The notes: generated by a model from the sequence alone, not told the origin. DNA of 64,000 nucleotides from Bifidobacterium margollesii (GCF_002860355.1 NZ_NMWU01000029.1:1-64000), one strand, 5' to 3'; counted from the first letter of the stretch, positions 9,328-18,615 are shown. Translations and numbers: made by a program.

Positions 9328-9350
9328 GTTGCTTATAGCCTTTTAGCAAC
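9328..9350. promoter_or_regulatory. Inverted repeat around a -10 element, candidate metY operator
   Basis: GTTGCT and AGCAAC form a perfect 6+6 inverted repeat with an 11-base centre. The centre contains, on the minus strand, the hexamer TATAAG (9337-9332), a near-consensus -10. An operator wrapped around the metY promoter is the simplest reading. It lies about 150 bases before pdxY and could affect both genes. The regulator is not known. Confidence 0.4.
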
Positions 9351-9497
9351 CTCTTGCAGGGCAAAGGGTTGATAACGGGCTACGGAGACGTTCCGGGCGG
9401 CTCCCTCGTCGAAAGACACGCCGAAGCCGCCCGATATGCTGTGATGCATACGCATGCGTCGAACGTCGTATGCGGGAACACGCAGAAAGGCCCTACC

Positions 9498-10388
9498 ATG
9501 ACCACCTACGCCGATGACGATGACGTGACGCTTTTCGACAGAGACCCCGACTACATCCCCCGCGTGGCAGCCGTGCACGACATGTGCGGCTACGGCAAAT
9601 GCTCGCTCACCGCCGCCATCCCGATCCTTTCGGCATGCGGCTGCGATGTGTGCCCGGTGCCCACCGCGCTGTTCAGCGCCCACACGATGTTCAAGGACTA
9701 CACGTTCAACGACACCACCGACATGCTTCCCGCCTATCTCGATGCATGGCGCAAGGAGGGCGTGGAGCTTGACGGCATCTACAGCGGTTTCCTCGGATCC
9801 GTGGAGCAGGTGGCCCTGATCCAGCGCATGTACCGTGAATATCCGAAGGCCCTCCGGCTGGTCGATCCGGTGATGGGAGACGGCGGCAGCATGTACCCCA
9901 CATACACCGAGGAGCTGTGCCGCGCCACTGCGGCATTGGCCGAAGGCGCGGATGTGCTGATGCCGAACCTCACCGAGGCGTCGCTGCTGACCGGACGGGA
10001 CTATCCCGGTCGGAATCTGAGCGAAGACGAAGCCCATGAATGGCTGAAGGCGCTGTTGGATCTGGGAGCGAGGAACGTGGTGCTCAAGGGCATCGACCGT
10101 GGGGACGGCAAACTGCGCAACTACGTGGCGAGCGCGTCCTCGGGCGCCGACTCGGCGATCGAACTGGTGCATGACCGACTCCCGTACATGATTCACGGTA
10201 CCGGAGACGCCTTCGCCTCGGCGCTGTGCGGTGCGCTGCTGGCGGGACGGGGACTGGCGCAATCGGCGCACATCGCCGGGGAATTCGTCCGGTCCGCCAT
10301 GCGGCATACCCGCCGCCAGCCGCACTTCGAGGAACGCGGTGTGAGCTTCGAGCTCAGTCTCGGTGAGCTGACGGGTCTGGTCGGCTGA
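9498..10388 (+). CDS. pdxY: Pyridoxal/pyridoxamine kinase (PdxY-like)
   Basis: 296-residue vitamin B6 kinase of the ribokinase fold that phosphorylates pyridoxal or pyridoxamine. The N-terminus 'RVAAVHDMCGYGKCSLTAAI' is the substrate site of this group; VDPVMGDGG and MPNLTEASLLTG are the family motifs, and MIHGTGDAFASALCGALLAG carries the anion-hole GTGD with the catalytic Asp. Start at 9498 is set by AAAGG seven bases upstream and by the conserved N-terminus; the reading frame extends further but without a binding site. It is divergent from PLP-dependent MetY and converges with a hydrolase gene, 36 bases between the ends. Substrate preference (pyridoxal versus pyridoxamine) is not decided by sequence. 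Confidence 0.9.
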   Translation: MTTYADDDDVTLFDRDPDYIPRVAAVHDMCGYGKCSLTAAIPILSACGCDVCPVPTALFSAHTMFKDYTFNDTTDMLPAYLDAWRKEGVELDGIYSGFLGSVEQVALIQRMYREYPKALRLVDPVMGDGGSMYPTYTEELCRATAALAEGADVLMPNLTEASLLTGRDYPGRNLSEDEAHEWLKALLDLGARNVVLKGIDRGDGKLRNYVASASSGADSAIELVHDRLPYMIHGTGDAFASALCGALLAGRGLAQSAHIAGEFVRSAMRHTRRQPHFEERGVSFELSLGELTGLVG

Positions 10389-10424
10389 ATCAGATTCCCC
10401 ACATCGAGGAGCGGGGCCGGTGAA

Positions 10425-12026
10425 TCATAGATCGAATAGCCCCCAGAAGGCCATAAGCGTCAATGACAGCAGGGCTCCGGCCATGATCAACCCGACCACC
10501 AGCCATTGCCCCCACCCTGATATCGCCGCGACGGAGTCCCCCGACCGTCCTGATCCTCGATCATGGCTGCTTGTGCGATGCATACGCTCCCGCAGATCCC
10601 GTCTGCATCGCACAAGCAGCCATGCGGCGAACACCATGTTGCATAATGCTCCGAGCCGTAGCACCATCCATCCGATGGCGAAGAACAGGCTCCTACGGTT
10701 CAGCATCACGGCGCTCCAACCCGCGTACGCCAGATACCCCGACAGCAGAAGAATGATCGTCGCGGGCATCACACCAGCCGCCGTCAGCAGACGGGCGATT
10801 CCGACGGGGAACCGACCGCGACTCGGATCGAAGCGCCGAACAACGGCGAGCGCGGCCGCCACCACTGCGGCCGATATCGGCAGCAGTATGGCGGCCACGG
10901 TCATCGCGCATAGTAGCCCCAGGGATCCGATCAGTCCCGACGACGTCCAGTGCGGCGCCGTGAATCGTTGATCGGGTGTCGCTCCGGCCACCTGTGCGGT
11001 GGCCCATCCGTCGGCCTTCGTTCCGGCTGCGACGGCGTTCACCCAGTCGTCGAGCACCTTCGTATACCCATCGGCCAGAGGAAGCCCGGGTTCGAATAGG
11101 CCCGCTCCCTCTCTCATCTGATGATTGGCGTGGAAATACCGTACGGTCACGTTGTCGTTGCCGGCGCGATGCGCGACGTCAAGAATGGTCCGCGCCCCTT
11201 GTTCGATCGGCATGGCGGTGTCCATCACCCCGTAATTGACCAGTACCGGCATGGTGAGGGATGACAGGTATCGTTTCGCATCGAAGTCCCCGTATCGCAG
11301 ATCGAACGGCGCGAAGTCCATCGACATGAGTTTCGCGGTGTTCTGCCGGACGGATGCGGGCACTCCGGCCTCCTGCAGGTAGGCGCTGGCCGCCATGGCC
11401 ATGAGCTGTCTGCCGGAAACCACCGGGGCCGAGGAAAGCACGGCGAATGCGATGTCGTGATCGCGATCGGTGATCAGCGTGGATATCCAGGTGCCTTCGG
11501 ATTCCGCGTAGAGCCCGGTCTTCGCAGGGTTCACGTCCGGTCGGTTTCTCAGCCAGTCCAGGCAGTGCCGGTAATCGTCCGCGAACCGTTCATAGTCGCG
11601 GTGGGTCCACGAGTAATCATCGAGTCGTTTGGCCGGAACCAGCGTGGTGATGCCTGCGGACGCCATCGAAGACGCGATGTCGCCGAAGTCCCGTGACGAA
11701 CCGGTGCCCGAGCCATGGACGAACAGGCATGCGGCGTGTCTGGGTGAAGCACCGACCGGCTGTCTGAGCACGGCTTCCAGAACGGTGCCGTCGCTCATGG
11801 TGAGATGCAGCGTCGACTCCCGGATGCGGTAGGTTCCCTCGTGGTGCACGGTCACGTCTTTCGCCGCGACGCCGACGTCGGGCGACCCGAGCGAAATGTG
11901 ATCGGAGAACGGCTCCACCTTCCATGCCGGCGCCATGGCCTTGCCGATCAGCGCGAACACCACCAGCAGAGCCAGCGTCGCCAATGCGATGTTCACGACC
12001 CCTCTGAATCTATGCACGGTATTCAC
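10425..12026 (-). CDS. Membrane-anchored alpha/beta hydrolase with C-terminal membrane domain
   Basis: About 533 residues. One N-terminal membrane segment (NIALATLALLVVFALIG) is followed by an extracytoplasmic alpha/beta-hydrolase domain with the oxyanion-region CLFVHGSGTGSSRDFG, the nucleophile elbow YAESEGTW, an acidic residue in NYGVMDTAMP and the histidine in FHANHQMREG, so a Ser-Asp-His triad is plausible. The last ~170 residues hold four or more hydrophobic helices. The hydrolase resembles dienelactone hydrolase/prolyl oligopeptidase-type esterases; the substrate is unknown. The start is uncertain: GTG at 12026 lies just before the signal-anchor, ATG at 12098 is another option, neither with a good binding site. 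Longer frames overlap the divergent yraN gene and are not credible. Confidence 0.7.
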   Translation of the reverse strand: MNTVHRFRGVVNIALATLALLVVFALIGKAMAPAWKVEPFSDHISLGSPDVGVAAKDVTVHHEGTYRIRESTLHLTMSDGTVLEAVLRQPVGASPRHAACLFVHGSGTGSSRDFGDIASSMASAGITTLVPAKRLDDYSWTHRDYERFADDYRHCLDWLRNRPDVNPAKTGLYAESEGTWISTLITDRDHDIAFAVLSSAPVVSGRQLMAMAASAYLQEAGVPASVRQNTAKLMSMDFAPFDLRYGDFDAKRYLSSLTMPVLVNYGVMDTAMPIEQGARTILDVAHRAGNDNVTVRYFHANHQMREGAGLFEPGLPLADGYTKVLDDWVNAVAAGTKADGWATAQVAGATPDQRFTAPHWTSSGLIGSLGLLCAMTVAAILLPISAAVVAAALAVVRRFDPSRGRFPVGIARLLTAAGVMPATIILLLSGYLAYAGWSAVMLNRRSLFFAIGWMVLRLGALCNMVFAAWLLVRCRRDLRERMHRTSSHDRGSGRSGDSVAAISGWGQWLVVGLIMAGALLSLTLMAFWGLFDL

Positions 12027-12239
12027 CGTAGCCCGACGATCGCGGCGGATCCGATCTTCCCTCGTTTCCCGCCCATGACGAGCACATTTTCCCGTCATGA
12101 ATGTGGATGACGCCGTTTTCGTCCACATTCGCGCCGCCGGCGAATGATTCATCCACATCATCGACGATTCGATGTCACGTTCGACCACATTGTCCGCAGA
12201 CAGTGTCGTCATGGAACCGATGGTGGTGTAGTCGAAACC

Positions 12240-12650
12240 ATGAACACACTCCAACAGCTCACACAGCAGATACACCGACCGCATCTCACTCCGAAGCAGC
12301 TGGGCCGCATCGGCGAGGACTATGCATCCGTCTGGCTGGAATGCCAGGGATGGACGATTGTGGACCGCAACTGGCAATCCCGGTACGGCGAGCTTGACAT
12401 CGTCGCGCTCTCCCCCTCCCTGCAGCTGACGTTCGTCGAAGTCAAGACCAGACGAAACGCCCATTTCGGTCCGCCTCAGGAGGCGGTGACCGCCCGCAAG
12501 CGGATCGCACTCAAGCATGCGGCCTCGCAATGGCTTCTCGAATACGGTCGGAAGATCCGTCATCATGGTACGAGGTTCGACGTGATCGCGCTCAGCGTGC
12601 CGGGCGGCGCCCGATGCCCGCAGGTCACCCATATTCCGGGGGCGTTGTGA
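12240..12650 (+). CDS. yraN: YraN / UPF0102 family putative endonuclease
   Basis: 136-residue protein with the nuclease-like motifs of the UPF0102 family: LGRIGEDYASVWLECQG near the N-terminus, then RYGELDIVA and FVEVKTRRNAHFG, which together provide the E...D...ExK metal-binding pattern of Holliday-junction resolvase-like folds. Its biochemical role remains unproven in the family. It opens the yraN-comM-dprA cluster: its TGA overlaps the comM ATG by one base (12650). The start at 12240 is the methionine preceding the conserved region; the binding site is weak and a TGTAGT hexamer sits seven bases upstream, so this gene too might be nearly leaderless. Confidence 0.87.
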   Translation: MNTLQQLTQQIHRPHLTPKQLGRIGEDYASVWLECQGWTIVDRNWQSRYGELDIVALSPSLQLTFVEVKTRRNAHFGPPQEAVTARKRIALKHAASQWLLEYGRKIRHHGTRFDVIALSVPGGARCPQVTHIPGAL

Positions 12651-14191
12651 TGAGGATCGGCACGGCATTGTCCGTCGGCCTCGTCGGACTCAAGGCATTC
12701 ACCATCTCCATGCAGGCGTTCATTTCACCGGGCCTACCGTACTTTTCAATCATCGGTCTGCCCGATGCCTCGCTTTCCGAGGCACGAGAGCGTGTGAAGT
12801 CGGCATGCTCCTCAGCGGGATTCCATTGGCCGCAGACCCGGGTCACCGTCAACCTTTCGCCGGCTTCCCTGCCGAAGCGTGGGGCGAATCATGATCTTGC
12901 CATCGCGGCCAGTGTGCTGTGCGCGGGCGGGGCGATACCGCATGACTGTCTGCAGGAGACGCTGGTGCTCGGCGAGCTCAAGCTCGACGGCACGGTGCTG
13001 CCGGTAACCGGACTTCTTCCGATCCTGCTTCATGCCCGGACCCGAGGCATCCGACGGGCCTTCATACCGTACGCCAACATGGAGGAGGCTGGGCTGGTCC
13101 CAGGCATCGACGTGGTGCCGGTACGACATGTGGGCGAATTGATCGAGCATTTGGGAGGCCGCGCGAACTACCGGCTTGATCCCGGTGCCGGGATCGTGGG
13201 GCCGGACGTTCCATCGTCCGATGCGGGGCAGCCCGAGGAAGAGCCGATGCCGAACATGAATCAGGTCATGGGACAGAGCCAAGCGAAATGGGCGTTGGAG
13301 GTGGCCGCCGCCGGAGGACATCATGTGATCATGGTGGGGCCTCCCGGCACGGGCAAGACGATGCTGGCGTCGCGGCTTCCCACCATCATGCCGCCGTTGG
13401 GCGAACGGGAGCAGCTGGAGGTCGCCTCCATCCGATCGCTGTGCGGCACATTGCCGGCATACGGCATCACCGACGTTCCTCCATACGAGGCGCCGCATCA
13501 TACCGCCTCCGCCCCGTCCCTCGTGGGTGGGGGCAGCGGCATCGCCGTACCGGGGGCGATCACACGCGCGCATGACGGCGTGCTGTTCATGGACGAGGCG
13601 CCGGAATTCTCCGCCAAGGCCCTGCAGACGATTCGCGAACCGCTGGAAACGGGGTTCGTTTCCATTTCCCGTTCGAAGGCCACCACCCATTACCCGGCAC
13701 GATTCCAACTGGTGATGGCGGCGAACCCGTGCCCATGCGGATTCGGCTGGGGCAGCGGCGAACAATGCGTGTGCACGGCCAAGGATCGGGCCAGATATTG
13801 GAACCGGCTCTCCGGACCGATCCTCGATCGCATCGACATCCAGATCACGGTACCGCCGGTGTCGCAATATTCGCAGAACGAATCGCAGCCCGCGGAATCC
13901 AGCGAGCGGATACGTCGCAGGGTGATGGACGCGCGGTCGGCCGCCACCGAGCGATATCGCATGCATGGCTGGCGCTGCAACGCCAAGGCCAGCGGCGAAT
14001 GGCTTCGCAAGAACACCTCCCGCAAGGCGTTGACGCTGATCTCCCACGCGTTGGAATCCGAGCAGCTTTCCCTCCGTGGTGCGGACAGGGCGCTGCGCCT
14101 CGCATGGACGCTTGCCGACGTGGCCGGCAAAACAAGTCCGGACGACGGCGACGTGGCAGCCGGAATCGCATTGAGAACGAGGCTGAGATGA
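12650..14191 (+). CDS. comM: YifB/ComM-type AAA+ ATPase (Mg-chelatase-like)
   Basis: 513-residue AAA+ ATPase. The N-terminal ~170 residues form the ChlI-like Lon-protease-fold domain (FFSIIGLPDASLSEARERVK type motif is seen as 'IIGLPDASLSEARERVK'). The AAA+ core has Walker A MVGPPGTGKTMLASRLP, Walker B GVLFMDEAPEFS, and the ANPCPCG cysteine motif with a second CVC, typical of this family. In naturally competent species ComM is a helicase that promotes branch migration during transformation; in bifidobacteria the role is not established. The gene is coupled to both neighbours: ATG at the yraN stop, and its own TGA overlapping the dprA ATG by four bases. Confidence 0.92.
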   Translation: MRIGTALSVGLVGLKAFTISMQAFISPGLPYFSIIGLPDASLSEARERVKSACSSAGFHWPQTRVTVNLSPASLPKRGANHDLAIAASVLCAGGAIPHDCLQETLVLGELKLDGTVLPVTGLLPILLHARTRGIRRAFIPYANMEEAGLVPGIDVVPVRHVGELIEHLGGRANYRLDPGAGIVGPDVPSSDAGQPEEEPMPNMNQVMGQSQAKWALEVAAAGGHHVIMVGPPGTGKTMLASRLPTIMPPLGEREQLEVASIRSLCGTLPAYGITDVPPYEAPHHTASAPSLVGGGSGIAVPGAITRAHDGVLFMDEAPEFSAKALQTIREPLETGFVSISRSKATTHYPARFQLVMAANPCPCGFGWGSGEQCVCTAKDRARYWNRLSGPILDRIDIQITVPPVSQYSQNESQPAESSERIRRRVMDARSAATERYRMHGWRCNAKASGEWLRKNTSRKALTLISHALESEQLSLRGADRALRLAWTLADVAGKTSPDDGDVAAGIALRTRLR

Positions 14192-15591
14192 CCGACGACG
14201 GACTGAGCAACGACACGCTCTGCAGAGCGCTGCTGACCTTCGCCACGGACGGCCCCGATGCCCTGATGTACGCCACGTTGAAAGGTTCCGAGGATCCCTT
14301 CGACGCCACGCGGATATTGACGATGCTTCTGCGTACTACGCTGGCGCAGCCTCCCCTCTGGATCGACCACCGGAACGAGAGCGGCGGAGCATCACCTGCC
14401 TTTCCCGACGATGACCGTCAGTTGGACCGTTTGTTCATCGTCGGCATCGCCAGATGGGGACGGAGGGCGGACGCCCGCGCATTGGAGAATTTCCATCATG
14501 CCGTGCGACGCTGGCGGGATCGTCTGCTCCGGTTGCCTCTCGCGGATCATGCCGCATTGACGAACATGATGACCCACGGAGGCGAACAGTGGATCGTCAC
14601 GCCCCGGTGCGACCACTGGCCTCATCAGCTCACGGATCTGGCCATTCGCTCGGATTGGGCTCCGCCATTGTGCCTGTGGGGAATGGGAGACCCCTCCTCG
14701 CTGGTCAGCTGCAAGTCTCCCGTGGCCGTGGTAGGGTCCAGAGACGTCAACGACTACGGTCGTTTCGTGGCTCGCAACGCCGGCCTCCACGCGGCACGGG
14801 ACGGTCATCTGCTGGTCTCGGGAGGCGCCATGGGCGCCGATGCCGCGGCCCATTGGGGTGCATTGGCCGCCCGCAGGGAGCGAGACGACACCGACGAGCG
14901 AGATCAGGCGGGACGCACGGTTGCCGTGTTCGCCGGAGGTCTGGATCTTCGCGGACCTGCGCGCAATCTCTCGCTGTTCAACGAGATGCTGGCCAACCGC
15001 GGCGCCCTGATTTCGGAGATGCCGCCGGGCACGATTCCCGAAGCCCGTCGTTTCCTGCTGCGCAACCGGATCATCGCCGCATTGGCCGACGTGATCATCG
15101 TGGCGCAGGCCCGACACCGTTCCGGCGCCTTGAACACCGCCACATGGGCCGCTGAGATGAACCGCAAGGTGTATGCCGCCCCGGGCGACATCGACGAACC
15201 GTTCAACACCGGATGCAACCGGCTGATCCATGACGGCAAGGCCATACTGCTGCATTCGGCTACGGACATCTCGTCATGCTGCCACGAACGGCATGAGCCG
15301 TATGATGTAGGCGCTGCGGTCACGGACGCCGAAACCTCCGGCGACGAGGCCGAAGCCCGTGATTCGCCAAGGTCAGGCCATGATGATGGCGGCTCGATGA
15401 TCATCACCGCGATCCGCAGCTGCGCAAGACGGCATGTGGCCGCCACTGCGGATGAGATCTCGGGATATCTGGCGACGAAACCCTCGACCTCGGCACTGAC
15501 CTTCGGCGAGGTCATCGCGACGCTCGGCAGAATGGAGGCTCGCGGAGAGATCGCCATGAGAGATGACGGAACGGTACGAATCGTACGGTGA
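14188..15591 (+). CDS. dprA: DNA processing protein DprA
   Basis: 467-residue DprA/Smf protein, which loads RecA on single-stranded DNA during uptake or recombination. The Rossmann-like core shows VAVVGSRDVNDYGR, VSGGAMGADAAAHWGAL, 'NLSLFNEMLANRGALISEMP', and RNRIIAALADVIIVAQA followed by SGALNTATWAAEMNRKVYA, all hallmark blocks. The C-terminal ~70 residues look like the winged-helix (DML1-like) domain. The N-terminal ~170 residues form the variable SAM-like region. The start at 14188 overlaps the comM stop (ATGA) and is preferred over a longer frame inside comM. The clustering with yraN and comM is conserved in actinobacteria. A full set of DNA-uptake genes is not in the window, so recombination or housekeeping use is as likely as competence. 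Confidence 0.92.
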   Translation: MTDDGLSNDTLCRALLTFATDGPDALMYATLKGSEDPFDATRILTMLLRTTLAQPPLWIDHRNESGGASPAFPDDDRQLDRLFIVGIARWGRRADARALENFHHAVRRWRDRLLRLPLADHAALTNMMTHGGEQWIVTPRCDHWPHQLTDLAIRSDWAPPLCLWGMGDPSSLVSCKSPVAVVGSRDVNDYGRFVARNAGLHAARDGHLLVSGGAMGADAAAHWGALAARRERDDTDERDQAGRTVAVFAGGLDLRGPARNLSLFNEMLANRGALISEMPPGTIPEARRFLLRNRIIAALADVIIVAQARHRSGALNTATWAAEMNRKVYAAPGDIDEPFNTGCNRLIHDGKAILLHSATDISSCCHERHEPYDVGAAVTDAETSGDEAEARDSPRSGHDDGGSMIITAIRSCARRHVAATADEISGYLATKPSTSALTFGEVIATLGRMEARGEIAMRDDGTVRIVR

Positions 15592-15626
15592 CGTGAGCTT
15601 GCGTCCATACAGGTCAGGGCCTGTGG

Positions 15627-15632
15627 GACAAT
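15627..15632 (+). promoter_or_regulatory. -10 hexamer GACAAT seven bases before an sdhA ATG
   Basis: GACAAT is followed by seven bases and the ATG at 15640 (third codon of the longest frame). If it is the -10, the mRNA would start on or beside that ATG and lack a leader. The alternative ATG at 15634 would lie inside the promoter spacing. No good -35 is visible; a TTGCGT at 15599 is 22 bases away, too far. Confidence 0.4.
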
Positions 15633-15639
15633 CATGGTT

Positions 15640-17526
15640 ATGAGTCCGAAGCAGTTGGAAGAACAGTATGATGCAGTAATCGTCGGGGCAGGAGCCGCGG
15701 GCCTGTCGGCGGCCTTGGGCCTGCTCCGCTCCGAATCGTATCGGAATGTCGTGGATCAGGGAGGGGATCCGAAGATCCTGGTGATATCGAAGCTGCAGCC
15801 GTTGCGCTCCCACACCGGTTCCGCAGAGGGGGGCATCGCCGCCAGTCTGGGCAACATGGAGCATGACGATTGGCATTGGCATCTGTTCGACACCATCAAA
15901 GGCAGCGATTGGCTGGCGGATCAGGACATGGCCGAGATTCTCGCCAAGGAGGCTCCCGGAACCGTGATCGGTCTGGAGCATGACGGCGTGGCGTTCTCCC
16001 GCACGCAGGACGGCCACATCGCCCAACGGTTGTTCGGCGGGCACACTGCCGATTTCGGTCAGAAGCCGGTGCACCGTACCGCGTACGCCGCGGACCGCAT
16101 CGGTCATCAGATCCTTCACTCCCTGTGGCAGCAATGCGTAAAGGCGGGGGTGCGGTTCGCAGAGGAGTGGTATGTCACCGATCTGGTGCTGGAGAACGAC
16201 GACGATGGGCGACGCACGACCAAGGGAGTGGTGGCGTTGGACACCCATTCGGGGAAGGTCCATGCGGTGAAGGCGCGCAACGTGCTGTTGGCGACCGGCG
16301 GCGCCGGACGGATATTCCACACCACGTCCAACTCCTGGGATCTCACCGGAGACGGCATGTCGCTGGCGTTGGAGGCCGGACTCCAGCTGGAGGACATCGA
16401 ATTCGTGCAGTTCCACCCCACCGGACTCGCCCATACGGGCATTCTGCTGTCCGAAGCGGCGCGAGGTGAAGGCGGTCGTCTGCTGAACGCCGATGGCGAG
16501 CATTTCATGGATCGCTATGCGCCGGGTCACGGGGATCTTGCGGCGCGTGACGTGGTCTCCCGATCCATCATGGAGGAGGTCGATGCGGGACGAGGCGTGG
16601 CCGATCCGAAGGATCCCGACGGCCCCAAAGACTGCGTATGGCTGGATCTGCGAGGTTTGGGCCGCGACGTGCTGGAAAGCCGTCTTCCCGAGGTCTGCGA
16701 GACGGTGAGGGATTACGCCGGTCTTGACCCGGCGACCGATCTGATTCCGATCAGGCCGACCGCCCACTATACGATGGGAGGCATCCCCATCGGGGCCGAC
16801 GGCAACGTCTACGAGTGGTCCGGCGATCGACGGCAGCCCGCGGAAGGACTGTTCGCCGCTGGTGAATGCTCGTGCGTCAGCGTGCACGGAGCGAATCGTC
16901 TGGGAGCGAACTCCCTGCTTGACGCCTGCCTGTTCGGGACCCGTGCCGGCGAGGCCGTCGCGTCAAGGATCGCCGACTCCTTCGCCAACGCGCTTGAGGA
17001 GGGTCTTGACCCCTCGCAGGCCGATGACGGCGGCGAAACCGTCGACCAGGCCGCCGCGGAGCGATCCGGGATCATTGCGTCGCTGCTTGCCGAGACTTCG
17101 GAGGCGCCGACCGACGGCGAGCGCCGGACCGATGATAATCCGTATCGTGTGATGGCCGATCTGGGAGCGACCATGGAACGTCACGCAGCCGTGCGCTGCG
17201 ATCACGCAGGACTCACCGAAGCACTGCGCGCGGTCACCGGTGAGCTCTCCGAACGGGTCGACGCACTGCATGCGCACAGCGAAACCGCCGCATACAATCA
17301 GGAGCTCACCGCCATTCTCGAAGCCCGTCATCTGGTGCGTCTGGCAACCGCCATGCTCGTTGCCTCGGATGCCAGGGAGGAGTCTCGCGGCTCTCTGTAT
17401 CGCACCGACTTCCCGAACCGTGACGATGAACGATTCCTGTCGCACTCCATGATCGATGGCACCTCCGCCATCTCATGGCAGCCTGTGGTGATCACCGAAT
17501 TCCCGCCCAAGGCCCGCGCCTACTGA
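15640..17526 (+). CDS. sdhA: Succinate dehydrogenase / fumarate reductase flavoprotein subunit
   Basis: 628-residue FAD subunit. The N-terminal dinucleotide motif [15 protein letters not shown] binds [20 protein letters not shown] contains the histidine that in this family holds FAD covalently. [20 protein letters not shown] and [13 protein letters not shown] are the active-site blocks for succinate/fumarate, and [20 protein letters not shown] is the C-terminal FAD motif. These features separate it from L-aspartate oxidase. The start is ambiguous between ATG 15634 and 15640; the latter fits a leaderless transcript. It is followed after 61 bases by the iron-sulfur subunit. No membrane-anchor gene is present nearby, so the physiological electron carrier is unclear; fumarate reduction as an electron sink is one possibility. 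Confidence 0.9.
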   Translation: MSPKQLEEQYDAVIVGAGAAGLSAALGLLRSESYRNVVDQGGDPKILVISKLQPLRSHTGSAEGGIAASLGNMEHDDWHWHLFDTIKGSDWLADQDMAEILAKEAPGTVIGLEHDGVAFSRTQDGHIAQRLFGGHTADFGQKPVHRTAYAADRIGHQILHSLWQQCVKAGVRFAEEWYVTDLVLENDDDGRRTTKGVVALDTHSGKVHAVKARNVLLATGGAGRIFHTTSNSWDLTGDGMSLALEAGLQLEDIEFVQFHPTGLAHTGILLSEAARGEGGRLLNADGEHFMDRYAPGHGDLAARDVVSRSIMEEVDAGRGVADPKDPDGPKDCVWLDLRGLGRDVLESRLPEVCETVRDYAGLDPATDLIPIRPTAHYTMGGIPIGADGNVYEWSGDRRQPAEGLFAAGECSCVSVHGANRLGANSLLDACLFGTRAGEAVASRIADSFANALEEGLDPSQADDGGETVDQAAAERSGIIASLLAETSEAPTDGERRTDDNPYRVMADLGATMERHAAVRCDHAGLTEALRAVTGELSERVDALHAHSETAAYNQELTAILEARHLVRLATAMLVASDAREESRGSLYRTDFPNRDDERFLSHSMIDGTSAISWQPVVITEFPPKARAY

Positions 17527-17587
17527 ATCGATATCAGACACTCTATTACACTGTGTTTCAGTACCGATGATTGAGGAGCTGCCCCCT

Positions 17588-18559
17588 ATGACCACTGCCG
17601 ATGCCAATCGCATGCTTGACGTGACGCTGAGAATCGCACGGTTCACCCCGAAACCGGAAAAGGCCTCACGACGACGCGGAGGCAGTCCATTCGCCCGAAA
17701 ATCACCGTTCTCGGATTCCGGATCGCCCGCAAGATCATCCCGTACCCGCGGCAAACGGTGGACTCAGGATTATCAGGTCAGCGTCCATGCCAACGACTCC
17801 GTGCTGGACTGTCTGCTGACGATCAAACGGGATCAGGATCCGTCGCTGGCTTTCCGCTACTCGTGCGGACACGGCATGTGCGGATCCGATGCGGTGGCGA
17901 TCAACGGCACGCCCACTCTGCTGTGCACCGCGAAGGTTCGCGACTGGGTAAAGCCGGATTCGCCCACGTTCACGGATGATGAAGGGTTTCGTCCCACCGG
18001 GGAGCCGGTCGACGATGACGCTCATGCGTTGGACCTCGACGCCCTCGAACCGGGAACGGCACTGGTCATCGAGCTTGCCGCACTGCCGGGATTCCCGACC
18101 CAGAGGGATCTGATCGCCGACGTGGATCCGATGCTTGATCAGATCCGTCGTCTGAAACCATATCTCGAAGCCGACGGAGCGTTGAAGATCACCGCCGACG
18201 GTCGGATCGACGCTTTCGAATACCTGCAGCATCCCGAACAGCTTTCCCGGTACGAGTTGCTGAGCAACTGCATCGCCTGCGGTGTATGCGAAGGCAGCTG
18301 CCCGGTGTATGCGGGCGGTGAGGCGTTCGTGGGCCCGGCCGCCATGATCATGGTCTCCAGATTCCTCAACGATTCCCGTGATGCGATCGCCGACACCCGG
18401 CTGGAATCGCTGATGGGCTCCGACGGAGCATCCGCATGCCAATCGGTGAGAGCCTGCTCCATGCACTGTCCGAAGGGCATCGACGTGGGCGAGGAACTGT
18501 GGCAGACCATTCAGAAGGTCGATGCCGCCAGGAAGGCTCGGGAGACGGCGGCCGCCTGA
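17588..18559 (+). CDS. sdhB: Succinate dehydrogenase / fumarate reductase iron-sulfur subunit
   Basis: 323-residue partner of the flavoprotein. After an unusual ~60-residue basic, Ser/Arg-rich N-terminal stretch comes the [2Fe-2S] site YSCGHGMCGSDAVAIN with a fourth Cys in PTLLC, then CIACGVCEGSCPVY for [4Fe-4S], and CQSVRACSMHCPKGI for [3Fe-4S] plus the last [4Fe-4S] ligand. All three clusters should form. The start at 17588 follows GAGGAG by nine bases; an ATG at 17567 is less well supported. The gene is about 70-80 residues longer than the E. coli protein, mainly at the N-terminus and between the first two cluster domains. It should hand electrons between FAD and an unknown partner because no SdhC/SdhD-type gene follows. 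Confidence 0.9.
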   Translation: MTTADANRMLDVTLRIARFTPKPEKASRRRGGSPFARKSPFSDSGSPARSSRTRGKRWTQDYQVSVHANDSVLDCLLTIKRDQDPSLAFRYSCGHGMCGSDAVAINGTPTLLCTAKVRDWVKPDSPTFTDDEGFRPTGEPVDDDAHALDLDALEPGTALVIELAALPGFPTQRDLIADVDPMLDQIRRLKPYLEADGALKITADGRIDAFEYLQHPEQLSRYELLSNCIACGVCEGSCPVYAGGEAFVGPAAMIMVSRFLNDSRDAIADTRLESLMGSDGASACQSVRACSMHCPKGIDVGEELWQTIQKVDAARKARETAAA

Positions 18560-18615
18560 GCCATTCACGCCGGAATCGAATCCGGCAAGCTTCGACAACG
18601 TCACAAAGGATACCG

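Noticed and set aside
12027-12668. Extension of the minus-strand hydrolase frame upstream to 12668
   Set aside because: It would cover the yraN gene completely on the other strand and shows no conserved-looking sequence before the signal anchor.
15640-17526. L-aspartate oxidase (NadB)
   Set aside because: The covalent-FAD His motif, the length of ~628 residues and the adjacent three-cluster iron-sulfur gene fit SdhA/FrdA instead.
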